Assembly: GCF_014202975.1 (NCBI RefSeq)
Contig: NZ_JACHHZ010000002.1
Span: 930,001-994,000, forward strand
Length of the DNA: 64,000 nt
From: Povalibacter uvarum
GTDB lineage: Bacteria; Pseudomonadota; Gammaproteobacteria; Steroidobacterales; Steroidobacteraceae
Direction: 5' to 3'
Below are positions 35,980 to 44,071 of this stretch, piece by piece. How positions within the stretch are numbered: position 1 is the first letter of the stretch; each line of letters starts with the position of its first letter. The notes below the pieces were generated by a model, which did not search any database, was not told the origin of the DNA, and saw only the letters and a program-made list of their open reading frames with translations. The translations under genes and the position numbers were made by a program.

Positions 35980-36128
35980 GATTTTCCACGGGGAGCACGG
36001 GGTTTCACGGGGGCCGGGCATATATATACGGAAGGGCTCAGCGATCGTTGTCGCGCTGGTCGTCATTTCAAGCTCGCGCTTTCAGACTCTTTTCTGCCCC
36101 GTGCTCCCCGTGTCCCCCGTGGAAAATC
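35980..36128. repeat. Inverted repeat with CACGGGG arms
   Basis: The left arm GATTTTCCACGGGGAGCACG continuing GGGTTTCACGGGGG is complementary to the right arm CCCCGTGCTCCCCGTGTCCC continuing CCGTGGAAAATC. The loop is about 80 nt and includes CATATATATACG. It fills the gap between convergent GST and Rieske genes. It is a variant of the CACGGAGAT family. Confidence 0.86.
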
Positions 36129-36155
36129 CTTCCGTTCTTTTCCTGCCGCGCTCCC

Positions 36156-37181
36156 TCAGTCCCAGGCTCGCATCAGATTGTGGAACAGCTTGACCCCGCC
36201 TTCTCGCTTCGGCGAGTAAGGGCCGGAGCGATACGCCCTCGATCCGATGTTCCTCTGCACGATCTCGCAGATGCCGGCGTCTTCCGCCTGCACTTCCTCG
36301 CTGAACTGGATGAGCTTGTCCCAGTGGATCTTCGCTTCGGGACTCAGGGCTGAATCGAGGGCGAACCAGTCGAAGCGGACGACGGTGTTGTCGGCGTCGA
36401 TGGGGATCACGACGTTCGTCTGCATCTGGCCTTCGTAGATGTTCAGCATGATGTTCGGGAAGAGCCAGTAATAGACGGCTTCTCGATTGCTGTTGCTGCC
36501 GCTGCCGTAGAGCGTCGCGGTACCTTCGCGAACCGGGGCGTACTGGAGCACGAAGCGTTCGCCGAGCTCGGTGATGTACTGGCGATAGTCGATCTCCCGA
36601 TTCAGCGACGGGTGCACCAGCGGGATGTGGTAACCCTCGAGATAGTTGTCGACGTAGACCTTCCAGTTGGCTTTCACCGGATACTCGCGCGTCATGACGT
36701 ACTGCATCTGATCGATGTCGAGTCGTGCGCAGCGCTCGGCGACGCCGGGGAACAACGTGTCGAAGGGCGGCGTGTCCCGATCGAGTGCCGCGAAGATCAC
36801 GGGTCCGAAAACGTGCACCGCTACCGGCTCCAACCGGATGCGCGAGATATCGAGATCCGCGCCGTCCATTTCCGTCGTGCGCAGCAACTGACCTGAAAGA
36901 TCGTAGGTCCAGCCGTGATAGCGGCAGACGAGGCGCTGGGCGTGGCCGCAGCCGAGTGCAACCGGGCCCGCGCGATGGCGGCAGACATTGAAGAAGCCGC
37001 GGATCGTGCCGTTGTCGTTCACGAACACCAGCGGCTCGCGACCGACGTGAGAGGTGAAGTAGTCGCCGTGCTTCGGTAGTTGCGCGACGTGTCCGACGAT
37101 CTGCCACGAACGGCCGAGGACATCCTGTTCGGAGCGCAGACGACCAGGGTCGGTATAGAAGGCGGCGGCAGGGGTTTGCAT
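36156..37181 (-). CDS. Rieske non-heme iron oxygenase, alpha subunit
   Basis: 341 residues. The Rieske [2Fe-2S] site is CRHRAGPVALGCGHAQRLVC followed by RYHGW, giving the Cys-x-His and Cys-x2-His pairs. The mononuclear iron site is DNYLEGYHIPLVH, with its two His and bridging acidic residue. Such enzymes hydroxylate or demethylate aromatic or quaternary ammonium compounds using electrons from a separate reductase. No reductase or beta subunit is adjacent. Among characterised relatives, the layout resembles carnitine/choline monooxygenase-type alpha subunits, but the substrate is not predictable. Confidence 0.92.
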   Translation of the reverse strand: MQTPAAAFYTDPGRLRSEQDVLGRSWQIVGHVAQLPKHGDYFTSHVGREPLVFVNDNGTIRGFFNVCRHRAGPVALGCGHAQRLVCRYHGWTYDLSGQLLRTTEMDGADLDISRIRLEPVAVHVFGPVIFAALDRDTPPFDTLFPGVAERCARLDIDQMQYVMTREYPVKANWKVYVDNYLEGYHIPLVHPSLNREIDYRQYITELGERFVLQYAPVREGTATLYGSGSNSNREAVYYWLFPNIMLNIYEGQMQTNVVIPIDADNTVVRFDWFALDSALSPEAKIHWDKLIQFSEEVQAEDAGICEIVQRNIGSRAYRSGPYSPKREGGVKLFHNLMRAWD

Positions 37182-37262
37182 GCGCCGATTGTAATTCAGG
37201 AAACGGCACCGCCGTGATCGAGCGATCCCGCGATCCGGCCCCGGGGTGTATCCCGCGGCGGG

Positions 37263-38216
37263 CTATTTGACCCGGATCTGCAGCTCTTTCAGCCGATAGT
37301 CCACGATCAGCGTATGCAGGGTGCCGAGGATATCCATGCCGACCAGCAGGGCAGGCTCCTCTTCGAGGCCCCACAGCTTGAAGACGTGGATGTCGCCGTA
37401 GATCACGTCGACGTCGGTGATGACGAGATCGCCGAGGCTGATCCGCCGTGTGTAGATCGCGTCCCCTTCCTGAACCACGTCGGTCATGCCGATCACGGCA
37501 GTCTTCGATGGCGCGGCGTGCAGGCGCTTGCGGCGAAGCAACTCTGCCCGCAGTGCGTTGTTGCCGAGCGTGCGCTGCGCGCCGGTGTCGATCACGGCGT
37601 GAATCTTCACGCCATCGACGCGGCCAGTGGCGAGCAGCAGGCGCTTGAACCGGACCTTGACCGGTAGCCGCACGAACGCATTCGAGGGACGCTGGCCGCG
37701 AGAGTCCGAGATCTGGAAGCGGTCATTCGCGAAGTCGACCGTGATGCGCTTGTCCTCGAATCCTTCCATGCCGAGGATCCCGTCCGCGCCGCCCATGACG
37801 CTCGGCATCATCGGCAGGTCGACGTCTTCCTGGATCAGGTCGCCTGTTTCGAAGCGGTCGATCTCAACGGTCGGCACGATGAGCGAGCCTGTCACACCGG
37901 TCAGCTTGACGTGACGTTCGTTCACCTGGAGACCCAGCAGCTGAGCGACTCGCGTGGTGATCACGGACTGATTGGCTCCCGTATCGACAGTCATGCGGAA
38001 GGGACCCTGGCCATTGATCATGACGGGCGCCATGACCCGGCCGATGCGATCAGGTCGCGTCGGTGTGGCGTAAAGATGATCGGACTCGGGGGAGAGCGAA
38101 GGAAAGGGGAGCACAATCGGATCGGGCGCACGCGCGATGTTCGACGCATGCGCGGCGGTCCATGTCATGGCCGCGGCCAAACATGCTGCGATGCTGATCG
38201 GTGCTCGATGCGTCAT
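37263..38216 (-). CDS. Exported double retropepsin-like aspartic protease
   Basis: 317 residues from ATG 38216. The signal peptide (ISIAACLAAAMTWTAAHA) directs export. Two retropepsin-like domains each carry an active-site DTG: RMTVDTGANQS at about 78-80 and AVIDTGAQRT at about 210-212. Each is followed by a hydrophobic-Gly flap partner (GADGILGMEGF and ALLVGMDIL). Retroviral proteases need two subunits to form a site; here one chain carries both halves. Clan AA members in bacteria process periplasmic or membrane proteins. The target is unknown. Confidence 0.85.
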   Translation of the reverse strand: MTHRAPISIAACLAAAMTWTAAHASNIARAPDPIVLPFPSLSPESDHLYATPTRPDRIGRVMAPVMINGQGPFRMTVDTGANQSVITTRVAQLLGLQVNERHVKLTGVTGSLIVPTVEIDRFETGDLIQEDVDLPMMPSVMGGADGILGMEGFEDKRITVDFANDRFQISDSRGQRPSNAFVRLPVKVRFKRLLLATGRVDGVKIHAVIDTGAQRTLGNNALRAELLRRKRLHAAPSKTAVIGMTDVVQEGDAIYTRRISLGDLVITDVDVIYGDIHVFKLWGLEEEPALLVGMDILGTLHTLIVDYRLKELQIRVK

Positions 38217-38326
38217 GGCCTTGCCGCAACGCCTCCAACGGTTCCTTTGCCGACGTTGCGATGAAGTGTCGCACAACGGCAGCGCGCCGGATGCAGTCAG
38301 TGCAAGAACAGCGACTTAATGCACAT

Positions 38327-39433
38327 TCAGCGCTCCAGTTGTCGTGTCAACAGGTCGGCCGACGTCCTCGCCGGATCCTGGGGATAGAGCCGATCGAAAT
38401 CGCGCAGCAGCGCCCGCGCTGTAGGCCGATCGCCCGCATCGCGAGCCAGGCCGGCCAGTTGCAACAGGTCGCTGCTGGTGGGCGGGCGGAAGTCCGGATC
38501 GGTTTTCAGTCGCGCGCGAACGAGGTCGAGTGCTTCGCCGTTGCGGCGTGCAGCCAGCAGTTTCGGCACGAGCTCGCGGGCCAGTCGATTCGCGAGCCTC
38601 GGGTCGGGCCAGCGTGCGGTGCTTTCGTAGAGCCATTGCGTCTGCGTGAGTGGATCGCCGCTCGCGATCTCCGTCATGACCGTCTGCCACGCATTGTGAT
38701 GTGAGCCGCCGCGCCATTGCGCATAGATCCGGTCGACGAGCTGTTTACGTTCACTCTCCCGATGTGCTGCATCGTCGAGCTCGACGGTATCGGGTTCCCA
38801 CGCGTCTTCTACGCCCAGCGCATCGCCGTTCTCACGCACCAGTCCGCCGATCAGGCTGAAGGCGGCGAGCCACAGATACATCAGGATGGCCAGCCGCAAA
38901 CCGAGCAGCAGCGAAGTCGAGGCGACGAACGATCCCACCAGCACCATTGCAACGATGCCCGTGACCGTCAGCCAGTAGTCGCCGCCGATGCGAGCGATCA
39001 GGCGGACGGCGATCCCCGGATGCAGGGCCTGGAGCGTGCTCCCCGTGATCGACTGGATGGCCAGCATGGCCGGCAGCACGGTCGCCGCGGCCAGTCCGAG
39101 GACGGCAGCCAGCCATGGGCCGAACCAGTAGTCGCCCGCCTGCGAGGTGAAAAAGATCACCAGCACGAAAGCCAGCAGCACCAGGGACCGCTGGCCGCTG
39201 ACCGGGTTCATCATTTCGATCGACAGCACCGGGGGCTCGGCATTACCGACAACGCTGTCGAGAAGGACGAAGGCGTAGTTGAAGAAGCCCGCCAGCAGGA
39301 TGAAGCCGAGCCAGAGCCCGAGCAGGCTGGCCTTGGCTGCCAGCCAGAGCAGGAGGCTGAAGATGATGATGACGAGGAGCGGCGCGGTGCTGAGCGGCAC
39401 CGAGAGGAACCGGAGAGCGACACGAGGCTGCAT
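38327..39433 (-). CDS. Membrane protein with C-terminal TPR-like region
   Basis: 368 residues. About five or six membrane helices in the first 210 residues (PLLVIIIFSLLLWLAAKASL, LVLLAFVLVIFFTSQAG, LTVTGIVAMVLVGSFVA) are followed by a cytoplasmic acidic linker and a helical C-terminus with TPR-like repeats (NRLARELVPKLLAARRNGEA, LQLAGLARDAGDRPTARALL). I do not recognise a named family. It is divergent from the TetR gene and upstream of the retropepsin gene on the same strand, 110 bases apart. Confidence 0.75.
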   Translation of the reverse strand: MQPRVALRFLSVPLSTAPLLVIIIFSLLLWLAAKASLLGLWLGFILLAGFFNYAFVLLDSVVGNAEPPVLSIEMMNPVSGQRSLVLLAFVLVIFFTSQAGDYWFGPWLAAVLGLAAATVLPAMLAIQSITGSTLQALHPGIAVRLIARIGGDYWLTVTGIVAMVLVGSFVASTSLLLGLRLAILMYLWLAAFSLIGGLVRENGDALGVEDAWEPDTVELDDAAHRESERKQLVDRIYAQWRGGSHHNAWQTVMTEIASGDPLTQTQWLYESTARWPDPRLANRLARELVPKLLAARRNGEALDLVRARLKTDPDFRPPTSSDLLQLAGLARDAGDRPTARALLRDFDRLYPQDPARTSADLLTRQLER

Positions 39434-39611
39434 TGCCTGTCCTTATCCCGGGCGGATTGGACTCAATATAGCCGCTGGATGGCCCCGGGCGCAGGATTGA
39501 CACACCGCGGGAACGCCGTTTTCGCTGTCGCCCTGCTGCGATGCGCGATTCGTCCGGGTATCCTGTGCCGGCCCGCACAGAAGCGTTTTTCGGATTCGAT
39601 CCCACCGGTTT

Positions 39612-40877
39612 ATGAAGAAGCGTCGCGAAGCACTGGCCAGGCAGAATTTTCCCGGCGCCGCTGCTGTTCGTCATGAGCAGATGCTCGATGCGGCCGCCCG
39701 GCACCTGAATGCCAGCGGCGTATCGCTCACTTCCCTGAGCGATATCGCCGAAAGCCTCGGCGTCTCGCGCGCAACGCTCTACCAGTACATCGAGGATCGC
39801 GAGGACCTGGTCTTCCAGTGCTACCGGCGCTCCTGCGAAGTCATGGCCCGGCATCTCGGCGAAGCCATCCGCCTCGGCTCCGACGCCACGCAGGTCGTCT
39901 CGATCTTCGTCGATCGCATGCTCGATCCGACGCGCCCCGAAACGGCGACGCGCGCGGAGATCGCGGTGCTGAATCAGGAACGGCACGAAATCATTCAGGG
40001 CCTCTACGACGCGATCATCACGCGTCTTGCAAGCGTGCTCGAAGCGGGAGCGCAGGCCGGCGTGATGCGCCGCTGCGACGCGCACATCAACGCGAACACG
40101 ATCATCAGTCTCGTCACCTGGGTGCCGCTGATGCACTACTGGGCGCCGGCATCGCGCAGCTATCCCGCCGAGCGTTTTTCCGAAGCACTCAAGAGTGCGA
40201 TTCTCGACGGCATTGCCATCGAGAAGCAGGTGATGCCGCCGTACCAGGCGATCGACCTGTCGCCGCTCATCGCGCGTGTCGTCGGCGTGTTCGATCGCGA
40301 TGCCGTGGTCGATGCGAAGCGCGAGACGCTGCTGGCGATCGCGTCGCGCCTGTTCAACAGCAAGGGCATCGATTCGACCTCGCTGGAGGAGATCGCGGGC
40401 CACGTCGGTGCGACCAAGCGCACGCTGTATCACCATCTCGGTGACAAGCAGACGCTGCTCGCTCGCTGTTATGCACGGGCGTTCCGCATCTTCCTGTTCA
40501 TCATGGAACGCATGACGGACTACTCGGGCACGCGCGCGCAGGCACTGGCCGCGGCGTTCCATGCGTTGTCGAAAGCCTACCTGCGCGATGACCTGTCGCC
40601 GCTCGCACCGCTCGTCGGTCACGAGGCGCTGAAGGGCGAAACTCAGGCGCAGATGGAACCGCAGGCGGCAGCCCTGACCGAGGGCTATCTGAATGCGCTC
40701 AACATCGGCTGCACGGAAGGCACGCTGAAGGTCGACGACGTAACCGCGCAACTCATGCTACTGCCGGGCTTCGTGAGCTGGCTCGTGAAGGACACGGGAA
40801 CGCACGCGGAGGATCGTGTCGAGCACATCGCTCGCGAGATCAGCGCGCTTTTGTGCCTTGGTCTTCGCAGGACCTGA
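39612..40877 (+). CDS. Tandem TetR-family regulator (two DNA-binding domains)
   Basis: 421 residues, about twice the normal TetR length. Two complete TetR HTH domains are visible: one at about residues 20-66 (LSDIAESLGVSRATLYQYIE) and one at about 219-265 (LEEIAGHVGATKRTLYHHLG). Each is followed by a helical ligand-binding-type region. The gene reads through with no stop, so this is a fused or duplicated regulator, which could act as an intramolecular dimer. The divergent membrane protein gene is a possible target. An upstream promoter is not obvious. Confidence 0.88.
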   Translation: MKKRREALARQNFPGAAAVRHEQMLDAAARHLNASGVSLTSLSDIAESLGVSRATLYQYIEDREDLVFQCYRRSCEVMARHLGEAIRLGSDATQVVSIFVDRMLDPTRPETATRAEIAVLNQERHEIIQGLYDAIITRLASVLEAGAQAGVMRRCDAHINANTIISLVTWVPLMHYWAPASRSYPAERFSEALKSAILDGIAIEKQVMPPYQAIDLSPLIARVVGVFDRDAVVDAKRETLLAIASRLFNSKGIDSTSLEEIAGHVGATKRTLYHHLGDKQTLLARCYARAFRIFLFIMERMTDYSGTRAQALAAAFHALSKAYLRDDLSPLAPLVGHEALKGETQAQMEPQAAALTEGYLNALNIGCTEGTLKVDDVTAQLMLLPGFVSWLVKDTGTHAEDRVEHIAREISALLCLGLRRT

Positions 40878-40890
40878 AGCCGGACCGGAG

Positions 40891-40978
40891 TTTCACACGG
40901 AGTTCACGGAGTGCACGGAGGGCAAGAAAAGCAAACAAAGTTTCTGATCTCCGTGCTCTCCGTGAACTCCGTGTGAAA
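40891..40978. repeat. Inverted repeat with CACGGAGTT nonamer arms
   Basis: TTTCACACGGAGTTCACGGA on the left and CTCCGTGAACTCCGTGTGAA on the right, with a loop of about 35 nt. It fits between the convergent TetR and M20 genes, 13 bases from one stop and eight from the other. Confidence 0.9.
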
Positions 40979-40986
40979 TCTCGCTC

Positions 40987-42294
40987 CTACTTCCCCTGCA
41001 GATAGTCCGTCGCCACCGCGAGCATCGCGCGCATGCCGGTCTGCATTCCGGCTTCATCCACATAGAACAGCGGTGAATGATTGAACGCGACGGTTGCCGG
41101 GTCCTTGTCCGGCGGCGTGATGCCGACCCAGAAGAAGAACGCGGGGACCTGCAGCCCGTAGAACGAGAAGTCTTCGGCAGTAGTCTGCAAGGTGATGAGA
41201 CGAACGCCGTCCTTGCCCGCCACGCGTTCCAGCGATGGCAGCGAACGCTGCGTCAGCGCTGCGTGATTGATCACCGGCGGGATTGCGCTGTCGCGAACGG
41301 TGAGGGTCGCGGTGGCGCCATTCGCCGCGGCGATGCTCTGCACGGTGCGATCCATGCGTTTGATGATGTCCGTGCGCATGGCGGGATCAAACGTGCGCAG
41401 CGTGCCGATCATCTCGACGTTGTCGGGAATGATGTTGAAGCGGATGCCGCCCTTGATCGCACCGATGCTGATGACGGCAGGCACTTCGGTGATGTCGATC
41501 TGGCGGCTGACGATCGTCTGCAGGCCTGACACGATCTGTGAAGCAGTGACGACGGGATCGACCCCGCCCCAGGGGCGCGAGCCGTGCGTCTGCCGTCCCT
41601 GCACGTTGATCGTGAAGGCGTCGGAGCCCGCCATCATCGGGCCGGGTCGATAGCCGATCACGCCGGTGGGCAAAGATGCGATCACGTGAAGGCCGAACAC
41701 GGCTTCGGGCTTTGCGATATCGAACAGGCCTTCCGCGAGCATGCGTCGCGCGCCGCCCGTCTCGCCTTCAGGTGCGCCTTCTTCCGCCGGCTGGAAAATG
41801 AAAAGGATCTGACCCCGCAGCTGCTGACGTCGGCTGCTCAGGATCTCCGCGACGCCGAGCAGCATCGCTGTGTGCGAATCGTGTCCGCACGCGTGCATCA
41901 CGCCAACAGTTTCGCCGCGAAACTGCGTCGTGACTTTCGACTTGAAGGGCAGGTCGACCTGCTCGGTGACGGGCAGCGCATCCATGTCGGCGCGCAGCGC
42001 GATCGTCGGACCAGGCTGACCACCGCGCAGCAGCGCTGCAACGCCGGTGAGTCCGATGCCCGTCTTGGTTTCGAGTCCCATCGCGCGCAGCCGCTTCGCA
42101 ACGACTTCGGCCGTGCGCACTTCGCGATTGCTCAGTTCGGGATGCTGGTGAAAATCGCGGCGCCATTCGATGACTTTCGGTTCGATCGCCCTGACCGCTG
42201 CGTCGAGTTCCGTTGCTGTCAGGTCGGCATGAGTTGTGGCGGAGAGACTGGCGAGGGCGAGGAGCAGGGCACAACGAAAGCGGCGCGAAATCAT
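40987..42294 (-). CDS. Exported M20-family amidohydrolase
   Basis: 435 residues from ATG 42294, with GGAG six bases upstream. A signal peptide (CALLLALASLSATTHA) is unusual for this mainly cytosolic family. M20D amidohydrolase motifs: DFHQHPELSNRE, ALRADMDALPVTEQ, MHACGHDSHTAMLLG and PAEEGAPEGETGG, which supply the metal-binding His, Asp, Glu and Cys residues, plus the dimerisation domain. Relatives hydrolyse N-acyl amino acids, hippurate or indole-acetyl conjugates. A periplasmic scavenging role is likely. Convergent with the TetR gene. Confidence 0.93.
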   Translation of the reverse strand: MISRRFRCALLLALASLSATTHADLTATELDAAVRAIEPKVIEWRRDFHQHPELSNREVRTAEVVAKRLRAMGLETKTGIGLTGVAALLRGGQPGPTIALRADMDALPVTEQVDLPFKSKVTTQFRGETVGVMHACGHDSHTAMLLGVAEILSSRRQQLRGQILFIFQPAEEGAPEGETGGARRMLAEGLFDIAKPEAVFGLHVIASLPTGVIGYRPGPMMAGSDAFTINVQGRQTHGSRPWGGVDPVVTASQIVSGLQTIVSRQIDITEVPAVISIGAIKGGIRFNIIPDNVEMIGTLRTFDPAMRTDIIKRMDRTVQSIAAANGATATLTVRDSAIPPVINHAALTQRSLPSLERVAGKDGVRLITLQTTAEDFSFYGLQVPAFFFWVGITPPDKDPATVAFNHSPLFYVDEAGMQTGMRAMLAVATDYLQGK

Positions 42295-42381
42295 GCAGGA
42301 CTCCGGAAAGGTCGACGAGCCAGTGTAACCGATGCCCACCGATCAAGGGGTTACGCGACGGTCTTGCCAGCAGGTCCGAGG

Positions 42382-42397
42382 CTGTATAACCATACAG
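42382..42397. promoter_or_regulatory. Candidate LexA (SOS) box
   Basis: CTGTATAACCATACAG matches the E. coli-type SOS consensus CTGT-N8-ACAG with perfect outer halves. A second CTGTATATGG half site follows at 42399. It lies 53 bases upstream of the small ORF at 42450 and 88 bases upstream of the divergent M20 start. TATAAC within the box could serve as a -10 element, so repressor binding would block transcription. Confidence 0.6.
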
Positions 42398-42449
42398 GCT
42401 GTATATGGAGCCAGACATGATTTCCCTGACGATTTCGAGGAGCCGTGCC

Positions 42450-42686
42450 ATGTTCACCGATCCGCTGAACCTGATCGACCAGACGATCGACAATCTCGAG
42501 ACGCTGACGGTGCTGTTCGAAGACGAATCCGACGAACGCACCCATCGCGCGTCCGACTATTCCCTCAACATGCAGCGCTGCCGCGACGCCCAGCGCGCCA
42601 TCGCCATGCTGCTGCCGAAGCTGCGCGCCGCGCGACTGACGCAGTTGCCGCAGGTGCATGGGCAGATTTGTTTCAACTGCGATTGA
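42450..42686 (+). CDS. Small protein behind a LexA box, unknown function
   Basis: 78 residues from ATG 42450, preceded by AGGAG seven bases upstream. An upstream ATG at 42405 is in frame but lacks a good ribosome site and overlaps the LexA half site. The sequence MFTDPLNLIDQTIDNLETLT begins an acidic helical region, then RRARD-like basic helices (CRDAQRAIAMLLPKLRAARL), and ends GQICFNCD with two Cys. No signal peptide. It is not recognisably SulA, UmuD, DinI or a TisB-like toxin. The context suggests DNA-damage induction; the role is unknown. Confidence 0.65.
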   Translation: MFTDPLNLIDQTIDNLETLTVLFEDESDERTHRASDYSLNMQRCRDAQRAIAMLLPKLRAARLTQLPQVHGQICFNCD

Positions 42687-42696
42687 AACGCGCCAA

Positions 42697-42765
42697 CGTC
42701 ATTCCCGCGCCCGCGGGAATCCATTCCGGTCGAGCAGATGGACACCCGCTTTCGCGGGTGTGACG
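42697..42765. repeat. REP-like inverted repeat, ATTCCCGCG family
   Basis: ATTCCCGCGCCCGCGGGAAT and ACACCCGCTTTCGCGGGTGT arms. It begins 10 bases after the stop of the small LexA-box gene and may serve as its 3' end. Confidence 0.88.
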
Positions 42766-42839
42766 GCCGGCTCCGTGATATGCCTTCATCCCCCGAAGGC
42801 ACTAAACTCCGGCGCTGATCACCTCACCGGATCAGTCGC

Positions 42840-43913
42840 ATGCTCCGAATCGCCGCCCTTCTTTTCGCCTCGTGCCTGTCGCTCGCTCACGCCGCCGACT
42901 ATCCCGCAGCCCGCGAGGCCGACTACGTCCTTCGCGACTTCAAGTTCGCATCGGGTGAGAAACTCCCCGAGCTGCGCCTGCACTATCGAACGATCGGGAC
43001 ACTTCAGCGCGACGCCAACGGCCGCGCGCTGAACGCAGTGCTGATCCTTCACGGCACGGGCGGCAGCGGCGCGCAGTTCCTGCGCCCGGATTTTGCGGAT
43101 GAGTTGTTCGTGCCTGGCGGTGTCCTCGATGCGACCCGATACTTCATTGTGCTCCCCGACAATGTCGGCCACGGCGGGTCAAGCAAGCCCAGCGACGGAT
43201 TGCGTGCGAAGTTCCCACGCTACGGCTATCGCGACATGATCGTGTCGCAGCAGCGACTGCTGGCCGAGGGGCTGGGCATCGACCATCTGCGGCTCGTGAT
43301 GGGAACGTCGATGGGCGGCATGCACAGCTGGTTGTGGGGCGAGATGTATCCCCAGTTCGTGGATGCGCTGTTGCCGCTCGCGAGTCTTCCCACGCAGATC
43401 TCGGGCCGCAATCGGGTCTGGCGTCGCGTGATCATCGACGCGATCCGCGATGATCCGCAGTGGCACAATGGCAACTACACCGCGCAGCCACAGAGTCTGC
43501 GCACGGCACAGCAGATGTTGTTCCTGATGGGGAGCAATCCCATAGTGCGCCAGCAGTCGATGCCGACGCTGTCGGCCAGCGACCAGGTGCTCGATGCTTC
43601 GGTCAGAACTTCGATGCAGACCACGGATGCGAACGATGTGCTCTATCAGCTCGAAGCATCGTGGGACTACGACCCGGGTCCTGCACTGGAGAAGATCGCT
43701 GCACCGCTGCTCGCGATCAACTTTGCGGACGACCTCATCAATCCGCCCGAGCTTGGAATTCTCGAGCGCGAGATCAAGCGCGTACCGCGCGGTCGCGCAA
43801 TCACGATCCCGCTGAGCGACGAGACACGCGGACATGGAACGCATACCATCGCGAAGGTGTGGCAGGGTGAACTGCGGGAGCTGCTGCGGAGCAGTGAACC
43901 GAAGACTCCATGA
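42840..43913 (+). CDS. Exported alpha/beta-hydrolase, homoserine acetyltransferase-like
   Basis: 357 residues. Signal peptide (LRIAALLFASCLSLAHA). The alpha/beta-hydrolase fold has the nucleophile elbow GTSMGGMHSW, the acid in INFADDLINPPEL and the His in RGHGTH. The order and motifs (LHYRTIGTL, VLILHGTGGSG, FIVLPDNVGHGGSSKP) follow the MetX/homoserine O-acetyltransferase-like group, but export argues against methionine synthesis. It is more likely a periplasmic esterase or acyltransferase with an unknown substrate. Confidence 0.88.
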   Translation: MLRIAALLFASCLSLAHAADYPAAREADYVLRDFKFASGEKLPELRLHYRTIGTLQRDANGRALNAVLILHGTGGSGAQFLRPDFADELFVPGGVLDATRYFIVLPDNVGHGGSSKPSDGLRAKFPRYGYRDMIVSQQRLLAEGLGIDHLRLVMGTSMGGMHSWLWGEMYPQFVDALLPLASLPTQISGRNRVWRRVIIDAIRDDPQWHNGNYTAQPQSLRTAQQMLFLMGSNPIVRQQSMPTLSASDQVLDASVRTSMQTTDANDVLYQLEASWDYDPGPALEKIAAPLLAINFADDLINPPELGILEREIKRVPRGRAITIPLSDETRGHGTHTIAKVWQGELRELLRSSEPKTP

Positions 43914-43936
43914 CCACGCGCGGCTGCAATTCTTGC

Positions 43937-44009
43937 TGTGGGTCCGGCTTTAGCCGGACGTCATCCGACTGGATGCTTCGCATAGCGTCCGGCTAAAGCC
44001 GGACCCACA
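43937..44009. repeat. REP-like inverted repeat, GGGTCCGGCTT family
   Basis: TGTGGGTCCGGCTTTAGCCG and CGGCTAAAGCCGGACCCACA are near-perfect inverted arms, with CATCCGACTGGATGCTTCGC between them. Copies are at 291-363 and 7333-7433. Confidence 0.92.
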
Positions 44010-44071
44010 GGAAGAGCGAGCGCTTCAAGCGCAGACCAAGAACAACACACGCCTTCCATGAGACCGGGCCT

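Noticed and set aside
39243-40751. 502-codon frame antisense to the tandem TetR gene
   Set aside because: Complement of a clear two-domain regulator; the translated sequence has no domain or plausible start.
11320-40978. Tandem-unit repeats considered as CRISPR arrays
   Set aside because: Units are 7-9 nt, directly abutting and inverted in pairs, with no spacers and no cas genes nearby.
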